Shown here one piece after another: positions 1-7,547 of a stretch of DNA of 24,480 bases (position 1 is its first letter; every line of letters begins with the position of its first letter). The notes below the pieces were generated by a model that was not told where the DNA came from, searched no databases, and worked only from the letters and a program-made list of their open reading frames with translations. The stretch spans positions 1 through 24,480 of the forward strand of contig CAIVBF010000081.1 in NCBI GenBank assembly GCA_903904095.1, in the 5' to 3' direction. Source of the DNA: an uncultured bacterium (GTDB taxonomy: Bacteria; Patescibacteriota; Patescibacteriia; Patescibacteriales; UBA12465). Made by a program: the position numbers and the translations under genes.

Positions 1-109
1 AACTTTAAGCGCTAGTATTGAATTAGTTGAAACTTTAGAAGAAACTTTAATTTCTAAAGAAGTAAAAATTGATGATTGTAAATTTCTGATTGCGATTAAA
101 AAGAAATAA
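1..109 (+). CDS. C-terminal end of an unidentified protein (5' cut by window edge)
   Basis: An open frame enters from the left edge (reading frame from base 2) and ends at TAA 107-109, giving about 35 residues. The tail is acidic in the middle (ELVETLEETL) and ends in a hydrophobic strand followed by lysines (FLIAIKKK). The next gene starts 17 nt downstream on the same strand, so it may be the upstream member of the same transcript. The fragment is too short to assign to a family, and no motif is recognisable. It is called coding because the frame is open to the edge and the stop is spaced from the next gene like other gene ends in this window. Confidence 0.6.
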   Translation, partial: TLSASIELVETLEETLISKEVKIDDCKFLIAIKKK

Positions 110-126
110 ATTTTAAATAACCGCTT

Positions 127-1404
127 ATGAAAAAACTGGAACTACTAGCTCCGGCTGGAAATTTATTGAAAATGCAAACTGCTTTCGCCTATGGCGCTGA
201 TGCGGTCTATTTAGGTATCCCCGATTTTTCTTTGCGAGTTAGAATTAATGATTTTGATTTGAAAGGAATAAAAGAAGCGGTAAAAATTTCCCATAAGCAA
301 AATAAAAAAGTTTATGTAACGATTAATATTTTTGCCCATAATAAGCATCTAAAGAAATTACCGCTTTATATTAAAGAATTAAAGCTAATGAAAGTTGACG
401 CTCTAATTATTTCTGATCCGGGCATAATCGCTTTAGTTAAAAAGAATTGGAAGAATGCGGAAATTCATTTATCAACTCAGGCAAACTGTACTAACTTAGA
501 AGCTGTTAAGTTTTGGGTCAAGCAAGGACTAAAGAGAATTATCCTCGGTCGTGAAGTTACCTTAAAAGAAATTAAAGAAATTCATAAAGCGGTGCCGCGT
601 GTTGAACTAGAATATTTTGTTCATGGGGCGATGTGCATGGCTTATTCCGGGAGATGTTTCTTGTCTAAGAACTTATTAGGTCGGAGCGGAAACTTAGGTG
701 ATTGCGCTCAGCCTTGCCGCTGGGAGTATGATATAAAAGAAGTTAATATAAAAACCGGTAATCATCCCGAGGAATTTGAAGTTGTCGAAGAGCGGCACGG
801 AACCTATTTATTAAACTCTCGCGATCTTTGCCTTTTAAAACATTTGAAGGAATTAGTCGCCGCCGGAATAACAAGTTTTAAAGTTGAAGGCCGCGCTAAA
901 AGTGTTTATTACCAGGCGACTGTTTGCGGAATATATTCACGCGCTTTGAGACTAATTAATTCAAAGATTGCGCCGGCGAAATTAAAGAAAGAATTAGATT
1001 ATTTATTTTCCGAGCTTAATACAAAATTGGTTCATCGCGGTTATAGCGTCGGGTTTTTATTGGGCGGTCGCGGTGAAGAAAATATTTCTAACTCGCACGA
1101 ACCGAGTCCTTGGGAATTCTGCGGCCAGGTTATAAAAACGGAGACCTCTAAAGATAAAAATAAAAAGGGAATAATTAAGGTTTATTTTAAGGTTCATAAT
1201 ACGATTAAAGCTAATGAGGAAATTGAGTTGATTCGGCCGGATTATGATATAATAAAAATAATCCCGCCGGTATTTTTTGATGCCGCGACTTACGCCGAAA
1301 TTAAAGAAGCACATGGCGGCGGCGGTAGTCAGATTGCTGTTTTTGAAATGCCTTACGAGCTCGGCCCTATTTCTGATTTATGTGTCTTAAGACGAAAAAT
1401 TTAA
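127..1404 (+). CDS. trhP: U32 peptidase-family protein, probable tRNA 5-hydroxyuridine synthesis protein TrhP
   Basis: 425 residues, the usual length of the long TrhP/YrrO-type members of peptidase family U32. The N-terminus (LLAPAGN..., residues 6-30) is the typical first strand of the TIM-barrel. Residues 160-180 match the U32 signature, with E162, the HGAMC stretch and C170/C177. C170, C177, C193 and C235 are spaced like the four cysteines that hold a 4Fe-4S cluster in characterised relatives such as UbiU. C197 is a fifth cysteine nearby. Despite the family name, characterised members use prephenate or oxygen-linked chemistry to hydroxylate tRNA wobble uridine or other substrates; proteolysis is not their established role. 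The stop lies 14 nt before ruvA, so the two are probably co-transcribed. Family membership is certain. The TrhP assignment is inferred from length and from having only one U32 gene here; RlhA or a peptidase role is less likely. Confidence 0.8.
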   Translation: MKKLELLAPAGNLLKMQTAFAYGADAVYLGIPDFSLRVRINDFDLKGIKEAVKISHKQNKKVYVTINIFAHNKHLKKLPLYIKELKLMKVDALIISDPGIIALVKKNWKNAEIHLSTQANCTNLEAVKFWVKQGLKRIILGREVTLKEIKEIHKAVPRVELEYFVHGAMCMAYSGRCFLSKNLLGRSGNLGDCAQPCRWEYDIKEVNIKTGNHPEEFEVVEERHGTYLLNSRDLCLLKHLKELVAAGITSFKVEGRAKSVYYQATVCGIYSRALRLINSKIAPAKLKKELDYLFSELNTKLVHRGYSVGFLLGGRGEENISNSHEPSPWEFCGQVIKTETSKDKNKKGIIKVYFKVHNTIKANEEIELIRPDYDIIKIIPPVFFDAATYAEIKEAHGGGGSQIAVFEMPYELGPISDLCVLRRKI

Positions 1405-1418
1405 ATTTATTTTAATAT

Positions 1419-2003
1419 ATGATTGCTTATTTACACGGAACAGTAATAAATAAATTGAATAATTATTTTATCCTTGAACTTAATAATCTCGGCTATGCTA
1501 TCTTTGCTGCCGAAAATTTTTTAAATAGCGTTAAACTCGGTTCGGAAATAGAAATTTATACCCATCATCATGTCCGTGAAGAAGCCGATGATCTTTATGG
1601 CTTTCCGTCTCTGGAAGAATTAGAACTATTTGAATTATTATTAAGTGTTTCCGGCGTCGGTCCTAAATCCGCTCTTGGCGTTTTAGCGATGGCCACGGCG
1701 GCCGATATTAAAGAGGCGATTATTCGCGGTGATGCTAACTTATTAACTAAGGTTGCCGGCATCGGCCAAAAAACGGCCGAGCGTGTTGTTCTGGAATTAA
1801 AGACTAAAGTCCTGCGTATTAATGGCGGAGTGGCCGCCCTAAACAATATAAATTCCGGAGTAACGAGCGATGAAATAGACGCTCTAATGTCTTTAGGTTA
1901 TTCTTTATCGGAAGCACGTAGTGCTTTAAATATGGTTGATAGCAGTATTGGAGATAGCGGTTTGCGCGTTAAAGAAGCTTTGAAGAAAATGCTTAAAAAA
2001 TAA
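1419..2003 (+). CDS. ruvA: Holliday junction branch migration complex subunit RuvA
   Basis: 194 residues, close to the usual ~200. The N-terminal OB-fold starts MIAYLHGTV, as in nearly all RuvA proteins. The conserved region around residues 49-63 (THHHVREEADDLYGF) follows, then tandem helix-hairpin-helix DNA-binding motifs (VSGVGPKSA near 75-83 and VAGIGQKTA near 111-119). The C-terminal domain III (about 147-194) would contact the RuvB ATPase. RuvA tetramers grip four-way junctions and direct RuvB-driven branch migration in recombinational repair. Neither ruvB nor ruvC is in the window. It follows the U32 gene by 14 nt and precedes proS by 52 nt. The ATG is preceded by TTTTAATAT with no Shine-Dalgarno. 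Confidence 0.96.
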   Translation: MIAYLHGTVINKLNNYFILELNNLGYAIFAAENFLNSVKLGSEIEIYTHHHVREEADDLYGFPSLEELELFELLLSVSGVGPKSALGVLAMATAADIKEAIIRGDANLLTKVAGIGQKTAERVVLELKTKVLRINGGVAALNNINSGVTSDEIDALMSLGYSLSEARSALNMVDSSIGDSGLRVKEALKKMLKK

Positions 2004-2013
2004 GATTTTCCCT

Positions 2014-2037
2014 AAACTTTACAATAGTAAAATTTTT
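2014..2037 (+). terminator. Weak hairpin plus T-run after ruvA
   Basis: TTTAC (2018-2022) pairs with GTAAA (2027-2031) around the loop AATA. After one C/A mismatch, AAA (2014-2016) pairs with TTT (2033-2035), and the T-run continues to 2037. It lies in the 52-nt gap between ruvA and proS. The stem is A/T-rich and interrupted, so any termination would be partial. Confidence 0.3.
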
Positions 2038-2055
2038 CCTTAAGATAAAAATATT

Positions 2056-3489
2056 ATGTCTAAACTTGAAAAAAGAACAATTACAAAGCAGTCTGAAGAT
2101 TTTTCCCAATGGTATTTAGATATCATTAGAGAAGCGGAATTGGCCGAAGTGGCTGAAGTTCGCGGCTGTGGTATTGTCAGGCCTTATGGTTTAAAGATCT
2201 GGGAGCTAATTAAGGCTGAGCTAAATAAAAGAATTGAAGACGATGGCGTTGAGAATGTTTATTTTCCTAGTTTAGTACCGATTGAAAATTTAGAAATGGA
2301 AAAAGATCATGTTGAGGGATTCTCGCCTGAGTTAGCCGTTGTTACTCATGCGGGCGGAGAAGAGTTAACTAATAAGCTAGCAATTCGTCCGACAAGTGAG
2401 GCGGCTATGTATAAGACTTACGCTAAATGGATTCAAAGCTATAATGATTTGCCTTTGCGCCTTAATCAATGGGCAAATATTGTTCGTTGGGAAAAAAGAC
2501 CGCGACCTTTCTTGCGCTGGAGTGAATTTTTATGGCAAGAAGGACATACTGTTTACGCGACTGAAGCCGAAGCAAAAGATGAAGTTCAAAAAATATTAGG
2601 AATTTATAGTGATATCTATAAGTTCATGTCTATTCCGGCTTACTGCGGCAAAAAATCCGAGAGTGAAAAATTTGCCGGTGCGGTTGAAACTTATACTGTT
2701 GAAGTTATGTCTCGCGATGGTAAAGCGATTCAAGGTGGAACAAGCCATTATTTAGGAACTAATTTTGCCGAAGTGTTTGATGTTAGTTATTTAGGAGCCG
2801 ATGGCGAGAAACATTTTGGCCATCAGAATAGTTGGGGACTCTCTTGGCGTTCCGTCGGGGCGTTGATTATGGCTCATGGCGACGATAATGGATTACGCTT
2901 ACCGCCTAATGTCGCGCCGATTCAGATCGTTATAGTACCGATTTTTAAAGATGATGCTGGCAAGACTGAAGTTTTAAATTACGCTCAGAAATTAAAAGAA
3001 TCATTAAAAGAATATCGCGTTAAAATTGATGATAAACCTAATCAGACTCCAGGCTTTAAATTTCATTACTGGGAATTAAAAGGCGTGCCGATTAGGCTAG
3101 AAATCGGCTTACAAGAAGTAAGCGGCGATAAAGTGACTTTATTTAGACGCGACAATAATACTAAGGAAATTGTTTTGACTTCTGATTTAAAGAAAAGAAT
3201 CAAGGAATTAGTAGTTGAGATCGCCGATAACTTATATCAAGAAGCGGCAGAATTTAGCGCCTCTCATATTAAACGAATTGAATCTTGGGATGAAATTGAT
3301 GATAGCCAGGTCTGGTTTGAAGCAAGCTGGAGCGAAGACGCTGAATCCGAGAAAAAATTAAAAGAACGTTTCTTGATGGTTTCACGCGAATTACCGCTCG
3401 GTAATGAAAATAAAAAACCAAATAATAAAAAATGTTTTATAACCGGAAAAGAAGCTAAACACGATTGGTTATTTGCTAAAAGTTATTAA
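2056..3489 (+). CDS. proS: Prolyl-tRNA synthetase, archaeal/eukaryotic-type (short, no INS editing domain)
   Basis: Class II aminoacyl-tRNA synthetase that charges tRNA-Pro. 477 residues, the length of the ProS type 3 (eukaryote/archaeon-like) subfamily. It runs directly from motif 2 to motif 3 without the ~180-residue INS editing insertion of the standard bacterial enzyme. Visible signatures are RPTSE (111-115), motif 2 with R144 and R154 (RWEKRPRPFLRWSEF), GTSHYLG (228-234) and motif 3 near 259-282. An anticodon-binding domain follows from about 287. The protein ends in the family-typical C-terminal tyrosine (FAKSY). Odd feature: the C-terminal zinc-binding module of this subfamily normally has C-x4-C and C-x2-C, but here I read S426, S431, C460 and T463, so only one of four ligands remains. 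It lies between ruvA and mreB, 11 nt before mreB. Confidence 0.95.
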   Translation: MSKLEKRTITKQSEDFSQWYLDIIREAELAEVAEVRGCGIVRPYGLKIWELIKAELNKRIEDDGVENVYFPSLVPIENLEMEKDHVEGFSPELAVVTHAGGEELTNKLAIRPTSEAAMYKTYAKWIQSYNDLPLRLNQWANIVRWEKRPRPFLRWSEFLWQEGHTVYATEAEAKDEVQKILGIYSDIYKFMSIPAYCGKKSESEKFAGAVETYTVEVMSRDGKAIQGGTSHYLGTNFAEVFDVSYLGADGEKHFGHQNSWGLSWRSVGALIMAHGDDNGLRLPPNVAPIQIVIVPIFKDDAGKTEVLNYAQKLKESLKEYRVKIDDKPNQTPGFKFHYWELKGVPIRLEIGLQEVSGDKVTLFRRDNNTKEIVLTSDLKKRIKELVVEIADNLYQEAAEFSASHIKRIESWDEIDDSQVWFEASWSEDAESEKKLKERFLMVSRELPLGNENKKPNNKKCFITGKEAKHDWLFAKSY

Positions 3490-3500
3490 TTTAAATATTT

Positions 3501-4541
3501 ATGTTTAATAAACTGCTGGGGAAATTTAGTCACGATTTAGGAATAGATCTAGGTACAAAAAATACCTTAGTTTATATGGCTGATAAAGGCGTAATTGTTA
3601 ATGAGCCGAGCGTAGTGGCAATTAATACTAGAACTAATGAAATTTTAGAAGTCGGCGAAGCCGCTAAAAAAATGATCGGTAAAACTCCGGGGCATATTGA
3701 AGCGATTAAACCTTTAGTTGAAGGCGTAATTTCTGATTTTGAAGTGACTGAAAAAATGCTTAAATATTTTTTTCTAAAAGTTCATAAAGAATATTTTTCT
3801 TTAGTGTCACGCCCCCGTGTTGTTATTGGTATTCCTCTGGATTTAACGGAGGTAGAAAAAAAAGCGGTTGAAGATGCGGCCAGATCGGCTGGTGCCCGCA
3901 AAGTCTATCTAATTGAAGAAGCGATGGCTTCGGCGATTGGCGCTCATCTACCGGTTATTGATGCAACCGCGACTATGATTGTTGATATTGGCGGCGGAAC
4001 GACAGAAATTGCTGTTATTTCTTTGGGCGGTGTCGTAACCTGGAAATCACTTAAAGCGGCCGGCAATGAATTTGATAATAATATCATTGAATATATTAGA
4101 GAGGAGTTTAATATTTTAATCGGCGAACAATTAGCCGAGGCTTTAAAGATTGGGATTGGCTCAGCTGTACCGATGGATACCCCCTCGGAGATGGAGGTTC
4201 GCGGCCGTGATTTATTAACTGGCTTGCCTAAAGCGGTAATGATTAGCGATAAACAAATTCGTGAAGCTCTTAGCCGAACAATTATTAAGATTGTTGAAAA
4301 TATTAAAACTATTCTGGAAACAACACCGCCCGATTTAGTTTCCGATATTTATGAAAGAGGCTTGTATTTGTCAGGTGGTGGTGCGTTGCTTAAAGGGCTT
4401 GATAAGGCTATTTCGGCGGCCGCTAAAATTCCCGTTAAAATTGTTGATGATCCTTTAACTGGAGTTGTCCGCGGTTGCGGCTTATTATTACAGGACAAAG
4501 AGTTGCTGGAAAAAGTTGTTCTATCTAATAGCATCCAATAA
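3501..4541 (+). CDS. mreB: Rod shape-determining actin homologue MreB (copy 1, with mreCD)
   Basis: 346 residues, standard MreB length. It has the actin-fold ATPase motifs in order: phosphate-1 (IDLGTKNT, 15-22), NEPSVVA near 34-40, the catalytic-Glu region (EEAMASAIGA, 139-148), phosphate-2 (VDIGGGTTE, 161-169) and the adenosine motif (LSGGGALLKG, 290-299). MreB filaments lie under the inner membrane and guide lateral wall synthesis. The N-terminus MFNKLLGKF could form a short amphipathic membrane-binding helix, which the second MreB in this window (9538-10545) lacks. It is followed after 9 nt by mreC and then mreD, the canonical mreBCD order, so this is the presumed housekeeping copy. No Shine-Dalgarno precedes the ATG. 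Confidence 0.96.
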   Translation: MFNKLLGKFSHDLGIDLGTKNTLVYMADKGVIVNEPSVVAINTRTNEILEVGEAAKKMIGKTPGHIEAIKPLVEGVISDFEVTEKMLKYFFLKVHKEYFSLVSRPRVVIGIPLDLTEVEKKAVEDAARSAGARKVYLIEEAMASAIGAHLPVIDATATMIVDIGGGTTEIAVISLGGVVTWKSLKAAGNEFDNNIIEYIREEFNILIGEQLAEALKIGIGSAVPMDTPSEMEVRGRDLLTGLPKAVMISDKQIREALSRTIIKIVENIKTILETTPPDLVSDIYERGLYLSGGGALLKGLDKAISAAAKIPVKIVDDPLTGVVRGCGLLLQDKELLEKVVLSNSIQ

Positions 4542-4550
4542 AAATATCCC

Positions 4551-5363
4551 ATGTTAAAAATCAAAAAAAATAAAACGCCCCTTATTTTCCTAGTAGTATT
4601 TTTGCTACTGGTTTTTTTTCATAGTATTAAGGTTTTGCAGCCGCTGGAAAATTTTTTATTATATTTAGTTAAGCCCTTGAGTGGAAAATTATATAATTAT
4701 GGCGGTGAATTTAATAAAAGCTATCGGGCGCGAAATTCCCAAGTTGATTTAAATGCAAAAGTGGAAAATTTAACTAATGAGGTCGCGCGCTTAACTGTTC
4801 TAAATTCAAAATATTTGAGTCTAGAAGAAGAAAATAATAAACTAAGAAATATTTTAAAGTTTAATGGTGAAAATAGCTGGAAAACGGTTGCTGTCGGTAT
4901 TATTGGACGAGAAACTTTGGCGACTATCGGCAATGAAAGTCAGGACATTATTATTAATAAAGGTTCACGAGACGGCTTGCGCCTTGATTTAGGTCTAATT
5001 AATGAAGAAGGTGTAGTAGTTGGGAAAATTATTGATATAAAACCGGGAACAGCAAAAATATGTCTGACCACTAGCCCGGGCTGCCAATTAGCGGCTTCAC
5101 TTCAGAACCAGAATAAAACTCTGGGAATCGTTGAGGGAGACTTAGGCCTAACTATTAAAATGAGTTATATTCCTCAATTAGAAAAAATTAATATTAATGA
5201 TATTGTGATAACCTCCGGCCTGGGAGGCGATATCCCGCGCGGCTTGGTTATTGGGAAAGTGCAGTCAGTCAGGAATGAAAGTAATGAAATTTGGCAGAGC
5301 GCAACAATTGAACCCTTAGTTAATATGGATAATTTAACTGTTTTAGCTGTCATTATTCCGTAA
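4551..5363 (+). CDS. mreC: Rod shape-determining protein MreC
   Basis: 270 residues, within the family range. The layout is a short basic cytoplasmic start (MLKIKKNK), one transmembrane helix (about 10-27) and a heptad-like coiled coil (about 60-104, ending EEENNKLRNIL). An extracytoplasmic beta domain follows, with typical strands such as the GVVVGKI (near 155) and TSGLGGDIPRGLVIGKV (near 221-237) motifs. MreC is a periplasmic/extracytoplasmic scaffold that couples MreB filaments to the elongation synthases. It lies 9 nt after mreB and 35 nt before mreD, so the three are almost certainly one operon. No truncation or odd residue is seen. Confidence 0.95.
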   Translation: MLKIKKNKTPLIFLVVFLLLVFFHSIKVLQPLENFLLYLVKPLSGKLYNYGGEFNKSYRARNSQVDLNAKVENLTNEVARLTVLNSKYLSLEEENNKLRNILKFNGENSWKTVAVGIIGRETLATIGNESQDIIINKGSRDGLRLDLGLINEEGVVVGKIIDIKPGTAKICLTTSPGCQLAASLQNQNKTLGIVEGDLGLTIKMSYIPQLEKININDIVITSGLGGDIPRGLVIGKVQSVRNESNEIWQSATIEPLVNMDNLTVLAVIIP

Positions 5364-5398
5364 TTATATAATTTTTTCCCCAAACAATCAGAACATTT

Positions 5399-5932
5399 AT
5401 GTTTAAAAAAATCGGTCAAATAATTATTTTTTTCGCTCTATCTTCAATTGTCGCTGTCTGCCAATTTTCTTTTATAAATGTTTTGCCTAGTATTTGGGGG
5501 CAGATCAATTTAGTTCTAGTTGTTGCTATCTTTACTCTGTTTTTCTTTGACTGGCGCTCGGCGTTATTTTATGGAGCAATCAGCGGTTTCTGGCTTGATC
5601 TAATGTCTTTTGAGTTCTTCGGCCTATATTTAGCGGCCATACTCCTGACTATTATAATTAGCCATTTAATTCTAAAAAATCTTTTAACTAACCGTTCTTT
5701 TTATTCATTCTTTACGCTTATTATAGCAGCGACGATTACTTACAATATTTTATTAGCAATATTTTTTTATTTTAGTTTTAATGATAAAACATCTAGTTTA
5801 TTCATTAATAGCTCTTTCTATCTAGCGCTTGTTTATCAGATAGTTTGGAGTCTTTTTTTAGCCTTGGCCCTATTTAATTTAGCAATCTTTTTAACCAAAG
5901 GCTTTAAGCCGTTTTTCTTGGTTAAGAAATAG
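5399..5932 (+). CDS. mreD: Rod shape-determining membrane protein MreD
   Basis: 177 residues, almost entirely hydrophobic. About five to six transmembrane segments can be seen, near 7-27, 33-50, 54-74, 77-92, 100-126 and 139-170. Motifs are weak in this family. The call rests on size, the GAISGFWLDLMS segment (a small-residue stretch plus Asp typical of MreD) and its place directly after mreC. MreD is an integral partner of MreC in the elongasome. The stop is TAG. The usual next genes (pbp2, rodA) do not follow; a putative promoter for the sugar kinase overlaps the end of this gene. Confidence 0.88.
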   Translation: MFKKIGQIIIFFALSSIVAVCQFSFINVLPSIWGQINLVLVVAIFTLFFFDWRSALFYGAISGFWLDLMSFEFFGLYLAAILLTIIISHLILKNLLTNRSFYSFFTLIIAATITYNILLAIFFYFSFNDKTSSLFINSSFYLALVYQIVWSLFLALALFNLAIFLTKGFKPFFLVKK

Positions 5933-5947
5933 TTTTTGTGTTATTAT
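5918..5947 (+). promoter_or_regulatory. Putative extended -10 promoter for the PfkB kinase gene
   Basis: A -35-like TTGGTT (5918-5923), an 18-bp spacer and TATTAT (5942-5947) preceded by TG-T (5939-5941) give an extended -10 element, TGTTATTAT. Transcription would start near 5954, leaving a leader of about 26 nt before the ATG at 5980. The same TGTTATTAT box occurs before the S8 protease gene. Confidence 0.45.
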
Positions 5948-5979
5948 GTTTGTAAAGATTAGAAATTAATTAAATAAAT

Positions 5980-6960
5980 ATGTACGATTTCATAACCGTT
6001 GGCGGAGCAACTAGAGACATTTCTTTTTTTACCGATCAAGGAGTTATTCTTGATAATAAAAAAGATATTCTGCGTCAGAAAATTTTAGCCTTTGAATCTG
6101 GGGCGAAGATTAAGGTTGATAAATTTTATTATTCTTATGGTGGCGGCTCGGCTAATGCGGCTGTTTGTTTGGGTAATTTTGGTTTAAAGATTGCCTGCTT
6201 AGCCCCGATTGGCGATGACCATAACGGGCGGATGATTGTAGAAAATCTGAAGGCTCGCAAAATTGATATCAGCTTGATTCAAAAGATTCCTAAAGCAGAA
6301 AGCGGATCATCTTTTATTTTAATTGCACCAAGTGGGGAAAGGATTATTTTTGCCCAACGCGGCGCCAACAAGAATTTAATTATTAATGGGAAGGACTTGC
6401 TTAACTTAAAAAATACTAAAAATATTTATATCGCTTCTTTGGCTGGTAACTGGTCTAGTAATTTAAAGAAGATTTTCTCTGTTATTAATATTGAAAAAGG
6501 ACAAAATGTTTTCTGGAATCCGGGCATGACTCAGCTTATCGGCGGCGCCGATAAAATTAAATCTTATTTAAAGAAAACGACTATCTTAGCCTGTAATGTA
6601 GACGAAGCCTTAGCTTTAATTATGAATACTGAAGGATATCGCGATTTTAATCGTAAGGTCTTAAATAACGTTGAGAGTCTTATTAAAATTATTCATAGTT
6701 TCGGGCCAGAAATCGTAGTTATTACTCAGGGTCTTGATGGTGTGACCGTTTTTGATGGTAAAAAAATAATCCATCGCGGTGTTGTAAAAGCGAAAAAATG
6801 CGTTGATACGACCGGCGTCGGCGATATTTTTAATTCTTCTTTTGCGGCCGGCTGGGTTCTATATAAAGGAAATATCAGCAAGGCTATAAATTTAAGTTTG
6901 AAGAACGCCGCTGTTAAAGTAACTCATATCGGTGCTCAAAATAGTTTAATAAAATTATAA
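5980..6960 (+). CDS. PfkB/ribokinase-family carbohydrate or nucleoside kinase
   Basis: 326 residues, the normal length for the PfkB family. It has an N-terminal start VGGATRD, the substrate-side motif GGGSANAAVCLGNFG (54-68) and signature 2 (DTTGVGDIFNSSFAAG, 276-291), in which D282 is the catalytic base and the glycines form the anion hole. The family phosphorylates sugars (ribose, fructose, sugar phosphates) or nucleosides with ATP in the cytoplasm. The sequence alone does not fix the substrate. Weak hints of an adenosine-kinase-like lid region come from the insertion around 15-50. A promoter-like sequence lies upstream, and the RmlC-like gene follows after 5 nt, suggesting co-transcription with sugar-nucleotide genes. 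A role in sugar activation for surface glycans is possible but inferred. Confidence 0.9.
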   Translation: MYDFITVGGATRDISFFTDQGVILDNKKDILRQKILAFESGAKIKVDKFYYSYGGGSANAAVCLGNFGLKIACLAPIGDDHNGRMIVENLKARKIDISLIQKIPKAESGSSFILIAPSGERIIFAQRGANKNLIINGKDLLNLKNTKNIYIASLAGNWSSNLKKIFSVINIEKGQNVFWNPGMTQLIGGADKIKSYLKKTTILACNVDEALALIMNTEGYRDFNRKVLNNVESLIKIIHSFGPEIVVITQGLDGVTVFDGKKIIHRGVVKAKKCVDTTGVGDIFNSSFAAGWVLYKGNISKAINLSLKNAAVKVTHIGAQNSLIKL

Positions 6961-6965
6961 AATAT

Positions 6966-7418
6966 ATGATTAAAGGAGTTATCATTAAAAAATTGAATAA
7001 GTATGAAGATAATCGCGGTTGGTTAACCGAGGTTTTTAGGCGTGATGAACTAGAATTTGATCCAGCTATGGGCTATGTAAGCTTAACTAACCCAGGAATT
7101 ATTCGTGGACCTCATGAACACGTCGCTCAGAGTGATTGTTTTATCTTCTTAGGACCAGGTTCATTTCAAATGTATCTCTGGGATCGTCGTGAAAATTCCG
7201 AAACAAAAGGAGAGGCGATGGATTTTGAGGTAGGAATTGGTAGCCCGACTTTAGTGACTGTGCCACCGGGGGTTGTCCATGGTTATAAATGTATTTCCGA
7301 TATCCCCGCCCTTAGTATTAATTTGCCGGATAAGCTATACAAAGGCGAAGGGAAGAAAGAAGAAATTGATGAAATAAGATGGGAAATTGATCCGAATAGT
7401 CCATATAAGATAAGTTAG
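6966..7418 (+). CDS. RmlC-like cupin (dTDP-4-dehydrorhamnose 3,5-epimerase family)
   Basis: 150 residues, shorter than typical RmlC (about 180-190). It has the N-terminal DNRGWLTEVFR, the RG-x-H region (IIRGPHEH), FLGPGSFQMYLWDRR, and the VPPGVVHGY strand typical of the family's double-stranded beta-helix. It ends with an EIRWEIDPNSPY tail resembling the RmlC 'i-x-W-x-DP' end. Classical RmlC epimerises C3 and C5 of dTDP-4-keto-6-deoxyglucose, using a His-Asp pair and a Tyr. The Tyr-Lys stretch usually found about ten residues after the HGF/HGY motif reads LSINLPD here, so the catalytic Tyr seems absent. Activity may be altered: single epimerisation, ketoisomerase, or another sugar. It lies 5 nt after the kinase. 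RmlB is encoded nearby at 7972, which supports a dTDP-sugar role. Confidence 0.75.
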   Translation: MIKGVIIKKLNKYEDNRGWLTEVFRRDELEFDPAMGYVSLTNPGIIRGPHEHVAQSDCFIFLGPGSFQMYLWDRRENSETKGEAMDFEVGIGSPTLVTVPPGVVHGYKCISDIPALSINLPDKLYKGEGKKEEIDEIRWEIDPNSPYKIS

Positions 7419-7419
7419 T

Positions 7420-7538
7420 TTAATTTTGATAAATAATTTTTTTGAGCGCCTGTGATTTCGTTGAGTAAAAATGAGCGTTAGCGAATTTTTGCCCCAGAAT
7501 ATCACCGAAGCGTAAAAAACACTATTTATCAAAATTAA
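7420..7538. repeat. 119-nt nested palindromic element (MITE-like or structured RNA)
   Basis: A perfect 16-bp inverted repeat forms the ends: TTAATTTTGATAAATA (7420-7435) and its exact reverse complement (7523-7538). Inside it, further arms pair in register: T6 (7437-7442) with A6 (7514-7519), CGC (7447-7449) with GCG (7510-7512), GTGAT (7452-7456) with ATCAC (7501-7505), and AAAAAT (7467-7472) with ATTTTT (7485-7490). The whole spacer can therefore fold into one long interrupted hairpin. It fills the gap between the RmlC-like stop (7416-7418) and the HIT start (7548). No ORF is evident in it. The GAGCG core (GAGCGCC, GAGCGTTAGCG) is more G+C-rich than other spacers here. It could be a non-autonomous mobile repeat, a transcript-processing/attenuating hairpin, or a small structured RNA; copies elsewhere cannot be tested here. 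Confidence 0.75.
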
Positions 7539-7547
7539 TTTCAATAT

